Assembly: GCF_902497785.1 (NCBI RefSeq) | Contig: NZ_CABVHK010000007.1 | Span: 62,001-126,000 of the forward strand | Direction of reading: 5' to 3' | Origin: Pseudomonas fluorescens | GTDB lineage: Bacteria > Pseudomonadota > Gammaproteobacteria > Pseudomonadales > Pseudomonadaceae | DNA: 64,000 nucleotides | Shown here: positions 18,577 to 29,038 of the stretch, one piece after another | Layout of the letters: each line of letters starts with the position of its first letter | Numbering within the stretch: the first letter of the stretch is position 1 | Program-made: the position numbers and the translations under genes | Notes under the pieces: generated by a model | Seen by the model: only the letters and a program-made list of their open reading frames with translations | Told to the model about the DNA's origin: nothing | Database searches by the model: none

Positions 18577-19902
18577 TCAACCCGCTACAGCGTCCATGCG
18601 TACGGCACCGCGACGGTTCTGACCGAATGCCACCACACAGTTGCGTCCGGCACCCTTGGCGGCGTAGAGCGCTTCATCGGCGGACTTGAGGACTTTTTCC
18701 GGATTCTTCTGCTCCACGCGCTCCGCGACGCCAATGCTGACAGTGACCGACACACTCGACGCCGCGGACCCGGCACGACGCTGGCGTCCTTGCTGGTCGT
18801 CCTGCGGTCGATTGTCCTGATTGCGCAGATGAATATTGTAGGTCGCAATGGATTCGCGGATGACTTCCAGGTGCGGCATACACTCTTCAAGCGTCTTGCC
18901 CGCGAACACCAGAGCAAATTCCTCACCGCCATAGCGATACGCCCTACCGCCACCGCCGATTTTCGACAGCTTGCTCGCTACCAGTCGTAATACCTGGTCG
19001 CCGACGTCGTGACCGTGGGTGTCGTTGAATTTCTTGAAATGGTCGACGTCGCTCATGGCCAGCACGTAATTGCGCCCCAGGCGTTGCATGCGCTCGTTCA
19101 ACGCACGACGCCCCGGCAAACCGGTGAGCTCATCGCGAAAGGCCATTTGGTAGGCTTCGTGCGCCACCGCTGTGGCAATCATCAACATGACCTGGCTGCA
19201 CAAGATGTTCAGGGTAAATGGCAGGATGAAGGTCTTCGGCAACGCCCAGAACAACCCGATCAACCCCACAAGCTGGGCGGCGTGTAGCGGTCTCGGGTTT
19301 CGCCAGTATTGCCAGCTCAACAGCAGGAACGAGGCGATGAACACCGGATACGACAGCTGGATAAGGCTCATCCACGTGCCATGCAAGGCTGGCCAGCGAA
19401 TTTCCGACAGCCACATCAACAACGCCTGTGGGTAACTTTGCTCCAGCCCCAACGCCACACTGCCGACGGCCAGTAACACAGCGAAGCGCGCCACCATGTC
19501 CTGGAACAGGTGAGTGCGTTCCTGCCAGGCGGCGAATACGCCGAACAGCAGCGGCAGCAGCAGGCAGCACAGGTGAAAGACTACTGCGGCGTCTTCACGC
19601 ACCTTGCCGTTGTCGCGGTAATAGTCGGTCTGGGTGTCGAGCAGGTAGTAGGCGATGTACACCGTGACCATCAGAAACAGCTCACGCTGGCGTCGGTAAA
19701 CCGCGCAATAGGCACCGCCGAGTAACAGCACCAAGGTAGGCAGCACGTTGAACAGCGACGTGAAAAAGACGTTCAGATCCTTGACGTAGGCCGCTGCCAG
19801 CCCCGCGAGCAAAAGCAGGAGTGATGGTAGGAAATGACTGAAACGTACAGCGGAAGAACGCGGCAAGGGTAAAGCTCCGACCGTCACGACAATTGATGGC
19901 AT
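18577..19902 (-). CDS. Membrane diguanylate cyclase (GGDEF)
   Basis: About 441 residues. The first ~250 hold several hydrophobic segments (an uncharacterised sensory membrane module). Next comes a linker and a GGDEF domain with the active variant GGEEF (AYRYGGEEFAL) and metal-binding DVDHFKKFND. It should make cyclic di-GMP. No RxxD inhibitory site precedes GGEEF by five residues, so product inhibition at an I-site is unlikely. A polar low-complexity insert (QDNRPQDDQQGRQRR) interrupts the domain before TVSIGVA. ATG 19902 is chosen; an upstream in-frame TTG (19914) is possible. It interrupts the acyl-CoA dehydrogenase series. Confidence 0.9.
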   Translation of the reverse strand: MPSIVVTVGALPLPRSSAVRFSHFLPSLLLLLAGLAAAYVKDLNVFFTSLFNVLPTLVLLLGGAYCAVYRRQRELFLMVTVYIAYYLLDTQTDYYRDNGKVREDAAVVFHLCCLLLPLLFGVFAAWQERTHLFQDMVARFAVLLAVGSVALGLEQSYPQALLMWLSEIRWPALHGTWMSLIQLSYPVFIASFLLLSWQYWRNPRPLHAAQLVGLIGLFWALPKTFILPFTLNILCSQVMLMIATAVAHEAYQMAFRDELTGLPGRRALNERMQRLGRNYVLAMSDVDHFKKFNDTHGHDVGDQVLRLVASKLSKIGGGGRAYRYGGEEFALVFAGKTLEECMPHLEVIRESIATYNIHLRNQDNRPQDDQQGRQRRAGSAASSVSVTVSIGVAERVEQKNPEKVLKSADEALYAAKGAGRNCVVAFGQNRRGAVRMDAVAG

Positions 19903-20027
19903 TGTGCCCACCAATGTTAACGGCAGAGACCTCGACTTTCTGAGTCATATACCGAGGTTTTTTTTGCGGCTGTGTAACGGGATGCAACCCTGCGCAATCT
20001 GGGGCCGGTCAATGGCTGTTCAAAAGC

Positions 20028-20060
20028 AAAAAAAAACCGCCACTCCCGAAGGAGCAGCGG
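20028..20060 (-). terminator. Rho-independent terminator after acyl-CoA dehydrogenase
   Basis: On the minus strand an imperfect stem CCGC..CTCC/GGAG..GCGG with loop TTCG is followed by nine T residues (20028-20036). It lies ~27 bases past the stop of the upstream gene. Confidence 0.85.
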
Positions 20061-20086
20061 CTCTTTTGAACGACTGCGGTTAAGGC

Positions 20087-21892
20087 TTAGTAGCCCAGTG
20101 CGAAGTCTTCTTCTTTCATGTCCATCAGGTTGCCGGCGCCCGACAGCATGGTTGCAACGTGAGTGCGGGTACGCGGCAGGATGCGCTGGAAGTAGAAGCG
20201 CGCAGTCTGCAGCTTGGCGGTGTAGAACGCCGTCTCGCTGGTGCCGGAGGCCAGTTTCTCGGCCGCCAGACGTGCCATGTCCGCCCAGAAGTAAGCCAGG
20301 CAGGCGTAACCGGAGTACATCAGGTAGTCCACCGACGCCGCGCCGACTTCTTCGCGATCTTTCATGGCGGCCATACCGACCTTCATGGTCAGCTCGCCCC
20401 ACTCTTTGTTCAGTGCAGCCAGCGGTGCGACGAACTCTTGAACCGCTTCGTTGCCTTCGTTGGTCTGGCAGAACTTGTGGACGATCTTGGTGAAGCCTTT
20501 CAGGGCCTCGCCTTGAGTCATCAGCACTTTACGGCCCAGCAGGTCGAGTGCCTGGATACCGGTGGTGCCTTCGTACAGCATCGAAATGCGGCTGTCGCGG
20601 ACGTTCTGCTCCATGCCCCACTCGGCGATGAAGCCGTGGCCGCCGTAGATTTGCACGCCATGGTTAGCGGATTCAAAACCGACTTCGGTCATGAAGGCCT
20701 TGGCAATCGGCGTCATGAACGCCAGCAGTGCGTCGGCTTTCTTTTTCTCTTCTTCGTCCACGCCGTACTTGACGATGTCGACTTGCTTGGCAGTGAAGTA
20801 AACCATCGCGCGGTTGCCTTCAGCGAACGCTTTCATGGTCAACAGCATGCGACGTACGTCAGGGTGAACGATGATCGGGTCAGCGGCTTTTTCCGGCGCT
20901 TTCGGGCCAGTCAGCGAGCGCATTTGCAGCCGATCACGAGCGTACTTCAGGCCGCCCTGAAAGCCGATCTCGGCGTGAGCCAGACCTTGCAGCGCAGTGC
21001 CCAGACGTGCGGTGTTCATAAAGGTGAACATGCAGTTCAGGCCTTTGTTCGCCGGGCCGATCAGGAAACCGGTGGCCGCGTCGAAGTTCATCACGCACGT
21101 CGCGTTACCGTGGATGCCCATCTTGTGTTCCAGGGAACCACAGGTCACAGCGTTGCGCGCACCGATCGAACCATCTTCGTTCGGCATGAATTTCGGGACG
21201 ATGAACAGCGAAATGCCTTTGGTGCCAGCCGGTGCATCCGGCAGGCGGGCCAGCACGATGTGGACGATGTTGTCGGCCATGTCGTGTTCGCCGGCCGAGA
21301 TGAAAATCTTGGTGCCGGAGACTTTGTAGGAACCGTCGGCCTGAGGTTCGGCCTTGGTGCGCAGCATACCCAGGTCGGTGCCGCAGTGCGGTTCGGTCAG
21401 GCACATGGTGCCGGTCCATTCGCCGGAAACCAGCTTGGTCAGGTAAGCGTGTTGCTGTTCAGGCGTGCCGTGCTCGGAGATGGTGTTCATCGCGCCATGG
21501 GACAGGCCCGGGTACATGCCCCACGACCAGTTGGCTTCGCCGACCATTTCGCTGACGGCCAGACCCAGAGACTCTGGCAAGCCTTGGCCGCCGTGCTCCA
21601 CGTCGTGGGCCAGGCTTGGCCAGCCGCCTTCGACGAATTGCTTGTAGGCTTCTTTGAAGCCGGTCGGCGTTGTAACGCCGGACTCGCTCCAGGTGCAACC
21701 TTCGGTGTCACCCACGCGGTTCAGCGGAGCCAGTACCTGCTCACAAAACTTGGCGCCTTCTTCGAGAATGGCGTCAACCATGTCTGGAGTCGCGTCCGCA
21801 CAAGCCGGAAGGCTCTGATAGTGCGCTTCGTAGCCGAGCAGCTCGTCACGAACGAAGCGAATATCACGCAAGGGGGCCTTGTAGTCAGGCAT
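20087..21892 (-). CDS. Acyl-CoA dehydrogenase (FadE-like, ~600 residues), PsrA-type operator upstream
   Basis: A 601-residue member of the same family ([19 protein letters not shown]). It carries [24 protein letters not shown] and [20 protein letters not shown] precedes the ATG, and a strong terminator follows. By position next to the bio cluster it corresponds to PA0506 (long-chain FadE1 in P. aeruginosa, from memory). Two overlapping PsrA-like palindromes lie ~60-90 bases upstream, fitting repression relieved by long-chain fatty acids. Confidence 0.93.
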   Translation of the reverse strand: MPDYKAPLRDIRFVRDELLGYEAHYQSLPACADATPDMVDAILEEGAKFCEQVLAPLNRVGDTEGCTWSESGVTTPTGFKEAYKQFVEGGWPSLAHDVEHGGQGLPESLGLAVSEMVGEANWSWGMYPGLSHGAMNTISEHGTPEQQHAYLTKLVSGEWTGTMCLTEPHCGTDLGMLRTKAEPQADGSYKVSGTKIFISAGEHDMADNIVHIVLARLPDAPAGTKGISLFIVPKFMPNEDGSIGARNAVTCGSLEHKMGIHGNATCVMNFDAATGFLIGPANKGLNCMFTFMNTARLGTALQGLAHAEIGFQGGLKYARDRLQMRSLTGPKAPEKAADPIIVHPDVRRMLLTMKAFAEGNRAMVYFTAKQVDIVKYGVDEEEKKKADALLAFMTPIAKAFMTEVGFESANHGVQIYGGHGFIAEWGMEQNVRDSRISMLYEGTTGIQALDLLGRKVLMTQGEALKGFTKIVHKFCQTNEGNEAVQEFVAPLAALNKEWGELTMKVGMAAMKDREEVGAASVDYLMYSGYACLAYFWADMARLAAEKLASGTSETAFYTAKLQTARFYFQRILPRTRTHVATMLSGAGNLMDMKEEDFALGY

Positions 21893-21953
21893 AGCGATAA
21901 ACCTCTGCTGATGTAACCGGGAATGAACGACCGCATTGATTTGTTGTGGCGGT

Positions 21954-21980
21954 CAAACAGTTGTTTGAAACATACGTTTA
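21954..21980. promoter_or_regulatory. Overlapping PsrA-like operators
   Basis: CAAAC-AGTT-GTTTG at 21954-21967 matches the published PsrA motif (G/C)AAAC-N2-4-GTTT(G/C) exactly. GAAAC-ATAC-GTTTA at 21967-21980 matches all but the last base. They are centred ~70-80 bases upstream of the acyl-CoA dehydrogenase start at 21892. Confidence 0.65.
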
Positions 21981-22120
21981 CGCCCAAATCTTGTCAAGCG
22001 CCGATCTTTTGCCGTTCGTCATCACGCCGCACAAATGCCGGACACGCAGCAACGCAACGCTGAGTGCCAAGGCAACACGCGGTGTATGAAAGTTTAGTTA
22101 AGGGAGAAGGACTTACGCAC

Positions 22121-22147
22121 AAAAACGCCGCGAGGGTTCGCGGCGTT
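22121..22147 (-). terminator. Rho-independent terminator after the 98-residue gene
   Basis: A 10-bp stem AACGCCGCGA/TCGCGGCGTT (22124-22133 with 22138-22147, four-base loop) is followed by T residues on the minus strand. Confidence 0.88.
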
Positions 22148-22170
22148 GCAGGTGCGGATACAGCGGATGA

Positions 22171-22467
22171 TCAGGCGAAAGTGTCGATCAGCGTGCCGAG
22201 CATTTCATCGGAAGCCTTGGCCACTGCCACGCCCGCCTCGACTTGAAACTTGCCCTGCGCCATCTCGACCCTGTTGCTGACCACGTCTGACTGTTGGCTG
22301 CGATCAACCGAACGCAGCCGATCAACCTGAGCCTCGGAGGACTGGCTGGTCACCGAACGCTCAATCGTACTGTTAGCGATTTGACCGGCCGCTTGATCGA
22401 CGCGGTTCTGCCCAGTCTGAATAGTGCTCAGACCGGCATAGAAAGCGGTGTTTCCTGAGATTTCCAT
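22171..22467 (-). CDS. Conserved small protein with flagellar-rod-like tail
   Basis: A 98-residue, alpha-helical, polar protein starting MEISGNTAFYAGLSTIQTG and ending VAKASDEMLGTLIDTFA. The end resembles the C-terminal helix of axial flagellar rod and hook proteins (which end with similar ADEML..L motifs), and the N-terminus resembles their first helix. It lacks the rest of such a protein. It sits between bioD and an acyl-CoA dehydrogenase, as PA0505 does in P. aeruginosa (from memory). AAGGA lies upstream of the ATG, and it has its own terminator. Function unknown. Confidence 0.8.
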   Translation of the reverse strand: MEISGNTAFYAGLSTIQTGQNRVDQAAGQIANSTIERSVTSQSSEAQVDRLRSVDRSQQSDVVSNRVEMAQGKFQVEAGVAVAKASDEMLGTLIDTFA

Positions 22468-22589
22468 GGGAGAACTCGTCCTTGCAGAGGATCAACAGCG
22501 GCCATTGAATCAGACACGCCGACAAAAGGCCCGACAAAAACACTAATGGCACAGTGCCTTGTCATAGGTAAAACAATTGCCCGGGCACT

Positions 22590-23270
22590 TCAGTCCAGCA
22601 AATCCAGTTGAAGGTGCTCCGCCACCGCCTCTGCCGTCAACACCTTGAGTTTCGGCACCCGGCCCAGACACGGTGCCGGGATCCGTTCAGCCAGCGTGGC
22701 CAGGTTTTCTTCAAGACGCGAGGTCTTCGCGTCGATGATATTGGCTACCCAACCCGCCAGCTGCAAACCGTCGTGAGCAATCGCCTCGGCGGTCAGCAGC
22801 GCATGGTTGATGCAACCCAAGCGCACACCGACCACCAGAATCACCGGCAGATCGAGCGCCATTGCCAGGTCCGACAGATTGTCCTGATCCGCCAAGGGCA
22901 CGCGCCAGCCCCCAGCGCCTTCGATCAAGGTGAAATCCGCCTGCATGTCCAGAATCTGCCGCATCGGCGTCAGCAGCGATTGCACGGTCAACGCCACCCC
23001 GGCCTCGCGCGCCGCCAGATGCGGAGCAATGGCAGGCTCAAAGGCGACCGGATTGACCTGTGCATACGTCAGTGGCAACGAGCACTCCGCCAGCAGCGCC
23101 AACGCATCGGCGTTGCGCAGCCCCTTGGGCGTTACATCGCACCCGGAAGCGACCGGTTTGCCTGCCGCCGTGCTCAGCCCCGCCAACCGCGCGGCATACA
23201 GCAAACCGGCGGCCACCGTGGTTTTGCCGACATCGGTGTCAGTGCCGGTAATGAAATAGGCTGCACTCAT
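22590..23270 (-). CDS. bioD: Dethiobiotin synthetase
   Basis: A 226-residue ATP-dependent carboxylase that closes the ureido ring of dethiobiotin. The P-loop [15 protein letters not shown] is at residues 8-22. Further family segments are [15 protein letters not shown] and [14 protein letters not shown]. The ATG overlaps the bioC stop by four bases. It is the last gene of bioB-F-H-C-D. Confidence 0.97.
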   Translation of the reverse strand: MSAAYFITGTDTDVGKTTVAAGLLYAARLAGLSTAAGKPVASGCDVTPKGLRNADALALLAECSLPLTYAQVNPVAFEPAIAPHLAAREAGVALTVQSLLTPMRQILDMQADFTLIEGAGGWRVPLADQDNLSDLAMALDLPVILVVGVRLGCINHALLTAEAIAHDGLQLAGWVANIIDAKTSRLEENLATLAERIPAPCLGRVPKLKVLTAEAVAEHLQLDLLD

Positions 23271-24079
23271 AAGGGTTTCTCCAAAACGGCGTACACCACT
23301 TGATAAGTCGCTGGCAGGCCTTCGGCCTGACGAAAATGCTCATAAGCCTCTACCAGGCCAAGGATCCGCGCCCTGCCGGTCAAACCGCCCGGCCGACCGG
23401 GGTTCAGGTTGTGCGCACCAAGTGCCTTGAGTTCATGGGTCAGGCTACGCACATCGGGGTAGTGCAACACATGTGGTCGGGTTTGCAGGCTGGCGACCTG
23501 CAAGCCGCTGGCCGCGCACAGCTGCTGATAAACCCCGAACTCGCGGAAGCGGTTGACGTGCACCATGCCGTCCACCTGCCGCCAACTGTCTCGCAGCTCT
23601 GACAGTGTGCCCACGCACAGACTAGCAAACGCGAAAATCCCGCCCGGTTTCAGCACACGACGGGCTTCACTGAGCACCGAAGCGAAGTCCGCGCACCACT
23701 GCACCGCCAGGCTGGAGAAGACCAGATCACAGGTCGACTCCTGCAACGGCAGCCGCTCCGCATCGCCGGCAACGAAATGCGTGGCGCCGCCCAGTGGCCG
23801 GGCGTGATTGAGCATGCCCTCGGCGATGTCCAGCGCCACGCCCTGCCCCGCAGGAAAACGCGCCCCCAGTACCCGACTGAAATGCCCGGTGCCGCAACCC
23901 AGATCGAGCCAACGGCCCGGCACAAAATCATCCGGCAAACGGCTTAACAGCTGGCTGCCGACATCGCGCTGCAATTCAGCCACGCTGTCATAGCTGGCCG
24001 CCGCGCGGGAAAAGGATGCCGCCACCTGGCGCTTGTCCGGCAGGCCGCCGGGCAGGTTGGGAAGGGATAAATCAGTCAT
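23267..24079 (-). CDS. bioC: Malonyl-ACP O-methyltransferase
   Basis: A 270-residue SAM-dependent methyltransferase that starts pimeloyl synthesis by masking malonyl-ACP. Motif I ([12 protein letters not shown]) is near residue 58, and [11 protein letters not shown] follows. ATG 24079 overlaps the bioH stop by eight bases; the longer in-frame extension lies inside bioH. The stop overlaps bioD. Confidence 0.95.
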   Translation of the reverse strand: MTDLSLPNLPGGLPDKRQVAASFSRAAASYDSVAELQRDVGSQLLSRLPDDFVPGRWLDLGCGTGHFSRVLGARFPAGQGVALDIAEGMLNHARPLGGATHFVAGDAERLPLQESTCDLVFSSLAVQWCADFASVLSEARRVLKPGGIFAFASLCVGTLSELRDSWRQVDGMVHVNRFREFGVYQQLCAASGLQVASLQTRPHVLHYPDVRSLTHELKALGAHNLNPGRPGGLTGRARILGLVEAYEHFRQAEGLPATYQVVYAVLEKPL

Positions 24080-24803
24080 CGCCGGACTCATGCAAAAAGG
24101 CCTGGATCGCCCCCGCCACACCGTGAGGGTCTTCCAGAAGAAACGCGTGGCTGGCCTGTTCGATCAGACCGATTTCGACATCTGGCAGCAACGTCACCAG
24201 CGCTGCGGCAGCCTCGGCCGGGACCAGCCCGTCGAGGCCGGCGAACAGATGCAATTGCGGCCCCTGAAAATCCAGCAAGGCCTGACGGGTGCTCAAGCCG
24301 CCGAGTAACTCCAACCCGCTCAACAGCGCAGCGGCAGGGGTTTTCGGAGCGGCCGCCAGCAACAGCCGAGCCAGCGATCGCGGATCGGCGGAGCCCTGTG
24401 CGCAGAGCAGACTAAAGCGTTTCAACGTCGCGCCGGGATCAAGACGAAAGCCGTTGAGGAAGGCATTGAAATCGTCTTCGTGCATCGCGTTGGACCAGTC
24501 AGCCCAAGCCACGAAGCACGGATTGCTCGCCAACGTCAGCAAGCCACAGCAGCGATCACCGCGCCGCGCCGCCAACTCCGAGGCCAACATGCCACCGAGG
24601 GACCAGCCGCCAAGCCACACATCCTGCGGCACTGTCGCATCCAGTTCATCGAGCCAGTCTTCAAGATCGCTCGATTCCAGTTCCGGCAACGGTTCGATCT
24701 CGACGTGCAGGTGTTCATCCAGCCCCTGCAACGCGGCAGCCAAAGGTTCCAGCGGTGAAATGCCGAGGCCCCAGCCCGGTAGCAGAATCAAGCGATTACG
24801 CAT
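24072..24803 (-). CDS. bioH: Pimeloyl-ACP methyl ester carboxylesterase
   Basis: A 243-residue alpha/beta hydrolase that removes the methyl mask from pimeloyl-ACP. The nucleophile motif [12 protein letters not shown] and the His segment [12 protein letters not shown] are visible. The start at ATG 24803 overlaps the bioF stop by eight bases, the same arrangement as between bioH and bioC. Confidence 0.95.
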   Translation of the reverse strand: MRNRLILLPGWGLGISPLEPLAAALQGLDEHLHVEIEPLPELESSDLEDWLDELDATVPQDVWLGGWSLGGMLASELAARRGDRCCGLLTLASNPCFVAWADWSNAMHEDDFNAFLNGFRLDPGATLKRFSLLCAQGSADPRSLARLLLAAAPKTPAAALLSGLELLGGLSTRQALLDFQGPQLHLFAGLDGLVPAEAAAALVTLLPDVEIGLIEQASHAFLLEDPHGVAGAIQAFLHESGDD

Positions 24804-25974
24804 GGCTTGGCTCCGGTCCCAGTTCCTGAAAACAATCGGCCAGTCCATTCAACAATAGCTGCACCTGTGCCTCGCTGTGAGCCGCCGTCAGGGTCACGCG
24901 CAATCGCGCGCTGCCGGCCGGCACGGTCGGGGGACGAATCGCCGTCACCATCAACCCGCGTTCGCGCAGCATCTGCGACAGTCGAACCGCGCGCCCGGCG
25001 TCGCCGATCATGATCGGCTGGATTGGGGTGAAGCTGTCCATCAACTGCAGACCAATCTGCCCGGCGCCTTCGCGGAACTGACGGATCAGCGTCTGCAGAT
25101 GCTCGCGCCGCCAATGCTCGGTGCGCAGCAATTCCAGACTTTTAAGCGTTGCGCAGGCCAGGGCCGGCGGCTGGCTGGTGGTGTAGATGTACGGGCGGGC
25201 GAACTGGATAAGGGTCTCGATCAACGCTTCGCTGCCGGCCACAAACGCACCGGCGGTGCCGAACGCCTTGCCGAGGGTGCCGACCAGCACCGGCACGTCA
25301 TCCTGGCTCAGGCCGAAATGCTCGACGACGCCGCCGCCGTTGGCGCCCAACGGACCGAAACCATGAGCGTCATCGACCATCAGCCACGCGCCTCTGGCCT
25401 TGGCTTGCCGGGCCAGCGCCGGCAGGTCGGCGATGTCGCCGTCCATGCTGAACACGCCGTCGGTGACCACCAGCGTGTTGCCGATGGCTTTCTCGAGACG
25501 ATTGGCCAGGCTCTGCGCATCGTTGTGCAGATAACGATTGAAACGCGCGCCGGACAACAGCCCCGCATCGAGCAACGAGGCGTGATTGAGCCGGTCTTCC
25601 AGCACCGTATCACCCTGCCCGACCAGCGCGGTCACCGCACCGAGGTTCGCCATGTAACCGGTGGTGAACAGCAGGGCGCGCGGGCGGCCGGTCAAGTCAG
25701 CCAGCGCTTCTTCGAGCTCGTGATGCGGCGTGCTGTGGCCGATCACCAAGTGCGATGCCCCGCCACCGACGCCCCATCGTGACGCCCCGGCACGCCAGGC
25801 TTCGATCACTTGCGGGTGATTGGCCAGGCCCAGGTAGTCGTTGCTGCAGAACGCCAGTAACGGCTGGCCATCGACCACCACTTCCGGGCCTTGGGGGCTT
25901 TCGAGCAGTGGGCGCTGGCGGTAAAGATTTTCGGCACGACGGGCAGCAAGGCGTGCGGCGAGATCGAAAGACAT
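24796..25974 (-). CDS. bioF: 8-amino-7-oxononanoate synthase
   Basis: A 392-residue PLP enzyme that condenses pimeloyl-ACP with L-alanine. Segments include [25 protein letters not shown] and [11 protein letters not shown], with the PLP lysine in [18 protein letters not shown] lies 6 bases before the ATG. A REP pair separates it from bioB. Confidence 0.97.
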   Translation of the reverse strand: MSFDLAARLAARRAENLYRQRPLLESPQGPEVVVDGQPLLAFCSNDYLGLANHPQVIEAWRAGASRWGVGGGASHLVIGHSTPHHELEEALADLTGRPRALLFTTGYMANLGAVTALVGQGDTVLEDRLNHASLLDAGLLSGARFNRYLHNDAQSLANRLEKAIGNTLVVTDGVFSMDGDIADLPALARQAKARGAWLMVDDAHGFGPLGANGGGVVEHFGLSQDDVPVLVGTLGKAFGTAGAFVAGSEALIETLIQFARPYIYTTSQPPALACATLKSLELLRTEHWRREHLQTLIRQFREGAGQIGLQLMDSFTPIQPIMIGDAGRAVRLSQMLRERGLMVTAIRPPTVPAGSARLRVTLTAAHSEAQVQLLLNGLADCFQELGPEPSHA

Positions 25975-26021
25975 GCAGGCCTCGTAGGTCAGCGCAAATA
26001 CTTAACGTGAACGCGATCCCT

Positions 26022-26109
26022 GTGGGAGCGGGCTTGCCCGCGATGGCGGAGTAACATCCAGCAGAGATGTCGGCTGCTTCATCGCTATCGCGGGCAAGCC
26101 CGCTCCCAC
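26022..26109. repeat. REP pair, type A (GCCCGCGA variant), between bioB and bioF
   Basis: Inverted units at 26022-26044 and 26087-26109 lie within the bio operon. Confidence 0.9.
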
Positions 26110-26145
26110 AGTGTTTTGCATTCCAATCAGGTCAACAGCGGGTGA

Positions 26146-27201
26146 TCAAACAGCCGCGTTATAGAACTGCTCGCTGCTTTTCTGCTCGACCAACGCCTGC
26201 TCGATCGCCGCTTGATGCACCTCGTCGGCATGCTCTTCGCGCGCTTCCGGCAGGATGCCCAGCCGCGAGAACAGTTGCATGTCCTTGTCGGCCTGCGGGT
26301 TGGCAGTGGTCAGCAGTTTGTCGCCGTAGAAAATCGAGTTCGCCCCGGCAAAAAACGCCAGCGCCTGCATTTGCTCATTCATGGCTTCGCGGCCGGCAGA
26401 CAGGCGCACGTGGGACTGCGGCATCAGGATGCGCGCGACGGCGAGCATGCGGATGAAGTCGAACGGGTCGATGTCCTCGGCGTTTTCCAGCGGTGTGCCG
26501 GCCACCTTCACCAACATGTTGATCGGCACCGACTCCGGATGCTCCGGCAGGTTGGCCAGCTGGATCAGCAGGTTGGCGCGATCATCGAGCGATTCGCCCA
26601 TGCCGAGGATGCCGCCGGAGCAGATCTTCATCCCGGAATCACGCACGTAGGCCAGGGTTTGCAGGCGCTCGCTGTAGGTGCGGGTAGTGATGATGCTGGT
26701 GTAGAAATCCGGCGAGGTGTCGAGGTTGTGGTTGTAGTAGTCGAGGCCGGCCTGGGCCAGCGCTGCGGTCTGGTCCTGATCGAGACGACCGAGGGTCATG
26801 CAGGTTTCCAGGCCCATGGCTTTCACGCCTTTGACCATTTCCAGCACGTACGGCATGTCCTTGGCTGACGGATGCTTCCACGCCGCACCCATGCAGAAAC
26901 GCGTCGAACCGATGGCCTTGGCGCGAGCGGCTTCTTCGAGCACCTTCTGCACTTCCATCAGCTTTTCTTTTTCCAGCCCGGTGTTGTAGTGACCGGACTG
27001 CGGACAATATTTGCAATCTTCCGGGCAGGCGCCGGTTTTGATCGAGAGCAGCGTGGAAACCTGAACGCGGTTGGCGTCGAAATGCGCGCGGTGCACCGTC
27101 TGCGCCTGGAATAGCAGGTCGTTGAATGGCTGAACGAAGAGTGCTTTGACTTCGGCCAAAGACCAGTCATGACGCAGGGTTGCAGAGGTGCTGGCGCTCA
27201 T
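26146..27201 (-). CDS. bioB: Biotin synthase (radical SAM)
   Basis: A 351-residue enzyme inserting sulfur into dethiobiotin. The radical SAM motif CPEDCKYC is near residue 53, and the second-cluster Cys residues occur in RFCMGAAWK and ETCMTLG. I chose ATG 27201 with AAGGAA upstream; a 21-residue in-frame extension has no support. First gene of the bio cluster, divergent from comF. Confidence 0.97.
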   Translation of the reverse strand: MSASTSATLRHDWSLAEVKALFVQPFNDLLFQAQTVHRAHFDANRVQVSTLLSIKTGACPEDCKYCPQSGHYNTGLEKEKLMEVQKVLEEAARAKAIGSTRFCMGAAWKHPSAKDMPYVLEMVKGVKAMGLETCMTLGRLDQDQTAALAQAGLDYYNHNLDTSPDFYTSIITTRTYSERLQTLAYVRDSGMKICSGGILGMGESLDDRANLLIQLANLPEHPESVPINMLVKVAGTPLENAEDIDPFDFIRMLAVARILMPQSHVRLSAGREAMNEQMQALAFFAGANSIFYGDKLLTTANPQADKDMQLFSRLGILPEAREEHADEVHQAAIEQALVEQKSSEQFYNAAV

Positions 27202-27292
27202 GGGCGTTTCCTTTGTTTTATGCTGGCAAGCGGTCGGGGGACGGAATACCCACAGACGCGACACGGATGTTCGGCATATTTAAGGAAGAGTG

Positions 27293-28033
27293 ATGCGCTG
27301 TCAACCACGTTACACAGGACCGGTTTACATCTGGTTAAAAAACAATCAATCATGTTTGCTTTGCGGCGAGAGAGCGGACGGAGCCACGCCCATCTGCCTG
27401 GGGTGCGAAACGGACCTGCCCTGGCTCGGCGACCATTGCCAGACATGCGCCCTGCCATTGCCCGCCGCAGGCTTGACGTGCGGCCAATGTTTGAAGGCGC
27501 CGCCGGCCTTTGAACATGTGATCGCGCCCTGGAGCTACAGCTTTCCGATCGACAGTCTGATTACCCGCTTCAAACACCACGCGAAATGGCCGCTTGGCCG
27601 TCTGCTTGCCGAGCTGCTCGCTCAGTCGCTGCAACATCACTTCGATGAAGCACAGGAGCGGCCCGATGCGTTGGTCCCGGTACCACTCGCTATCAAACGC
27701 CAGCGCCAGCGGGGGTTCAACCAGGCCGCGATGCTTAGCCGCTGGCTCGGTAACAGCCTGGTGATTCCCTGCGAAGAACAGCTGGTGAAGCGCATACACG
27801 ACACCAGTGCTCAACAGGACCTCAACGCCGACGCGCGCAAAAAGAACCTGCGCAACGCTTTCGCGCTGATGCCCGATGCATCCATCAAGGGGCGGCATCT
27901 GGCGCTAGTGGACGACGTACTGACCACCGGCGCCACCGCCCAAGCCCTGGCTCGTCTGTTAATCGAAGCCGGCGCCGCCCGGGTTGATGTCTATTGCCTG
28001 GCCCGCACCCCCAAACCTGGCGACGCGGTTTGA
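27293..28033 (+). CDS. comF: ComF-family phosphoribosyltransferase-like protein
   Basis: About 246 residues. An N-terminal zinc-finger-like region has several CxxC pairs (CLLCGE, CLGCE, CQTC, CGQC). The C-terminus is a PRTase fold with the PRPP motif ALVDDVLTTGATA near residue 207. ComF proteins help DNA uptake and recombination in competent bacteria. AAGGAAGA lies before GTG 27290/ATG 27293. Divergent from bioB, a linkage common in pseudomonads. Confidence 0.92.
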   Translation: MRCQPRYTGPVYIWLKNNQSCLLCGERADGATPICLGCETDLPWLGDHCQTCALPLPAAGLTCGQCLKAPPAFEHVIAPWSYSFPIDSLITRFKHHAKWPLGRLLAELLAQSLQHHFDEAQERPDALVPVPLAIKRQRQRGFNQAAMLSRWLGNSLVIPCEEQLVKRIHDTSAQQDLNADARKKNLRNAFALMPDASIKGRHLALVDDVLTTGATAQALARLLIEAGAARVDVYCLARTPKPGDAV

Positions 28034-28051
28034 TCAAATGACACAAAACCT

Positions 28052-28138
28052 GTGGGAGCGAGCTTGCTCGCGATGAGGTCATTACTGTCAACATTGATGT
28101 GACTGATGCTTCGCCATCGCGAGCAAGCTCGCTCCCAC
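28052..28138. repeat. REP pair, type A
   Basis: Inverted units at 28052-28074 and 28116-28138 lie between comF and the ModE-type gene. Confidence 0.9.
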
Positions 28139-28215
28139 AAGAACGTGACCCTGGCTTGACTCCCGCTGCTCAAGCCGCCAACGTCCTCCCATCGCCACAG
28201 CCCGAAGCGTCCGCC

Positions 28216-28980
28216 ATGACCCTGCCCCCATTGCTCTCCCAGCACATCGTTCGTCGCCCGCAACGCATCGCGTTGCTGCAACACATCGCCGAACAGGGCT
28301 CGATCACCCGCGCGGCGAAAAGTGCGGGGCTGAGTTACAAAGGGGCGTGGGACGCCATCGACGAGTTAAACAACCTCGCACAGAAACCGTTGGTGGAGCG
28401 CAGTGTCGGCGGCAAGGGCGGCGGCGGTGCCAAACTGTCCAGCGAAGGCGAGCGCGTATTACGGCTGTATCAAAAGCTGCAAACACTCCAGGCCCAGGTG
28501 CTGGAGGCCGCCGAAGACGCCAGCGACCTCGACCTGCTCGGCCGCCTGATGCTCCGAACCAGCGCACGCAATCAGTTGCACGGCAAGGTCGTGAAGATCG
28601 AAACCCAAGGTCGCAACGACCTGATCCGTCTTGAACTGGCCGCCGGCCTGACCCTCGATGGGCAGATCACCCATGACAGCACCCTGCGCCTGGAGCTGCA
28701 AACCGGCACCGAAGTCGTCGCGCTGATCAAGGCCGGTTGGCTCGACCTTCTGCGCATCGAAGACGTTGCAACCTTGGGATACAACAACCTCACGGGCATC
28801 ATCGAAGAAGTTCTTGATGCCGAAGACGGCCCGAGTGAAGTGCGCATCGGCCTGCCCAATGGCCAGACGCTATGCGCGCTGGCCGAACCGCTGGACTTGC
28901 GAACCCGCGGCCTCGCCGTCGATAAAGCCGTGCGCGTGCAATTCGCGCCGTCCAACGTCCTGCTCGGTACACCGCTCTGA
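28216..28980 (+). CDS. ModE-type molybdate-responsive regulator
   Basis: 254 residues. An N-terminal LysR-like winged helix (GSITRAAKSAGLSYKGAWDAID) is followed by two tandem TOBE/Mop molybdate-binding domains (NQLHGKVVKIETQG, NNLTGIIEEVLDA), the classic ModE architecture. The start at ATG 28216 puts the first residue just before the domain; the longer in-frame extension runs through REP sequence. No modABC genes are in the window, so the regulator is detached from its usual targets here. It lies 58 bases before the PhoX gene. Confidence 0.9.
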   Translation: MTLPPLLSQHIVRRPQRIALLQHIAEQGSITRAAKSAGLSYKGAWDAIDELNNLAQKPLVERSVGGKGGGGAKLSSEGERVLRLYQKLQTLQAQVLEAAEDASDLDLLGRLMLRTSARNQLHGKVVKIETQGRNDLIRLELAAGLTLDGQITHDSTLRLELQTGTEVVALIKAGWLDLLRIEDVATLGYNNLTGIIEEVLDAEDGPSEVRIGLPNGQTLCALAEPLDLRTRGLAVDKAVRVQFAPSNVLLGTPL

Positions 28981-29038
28981 AACACAAGCGTCATTAACGG
29001 GCTTTAAGGTGACTGCAAAAACCCGCAGGGAGCCTGAT

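Noticed and set aside
19925..19965. Possible plus-strand terminator (ACCTCG...CGAGGT followed by eight T)
   Set aside because: The loop is long and no plus-strand gene ends upstream; it lies in the promoter region of the minus-strand diguanylate cyclase.
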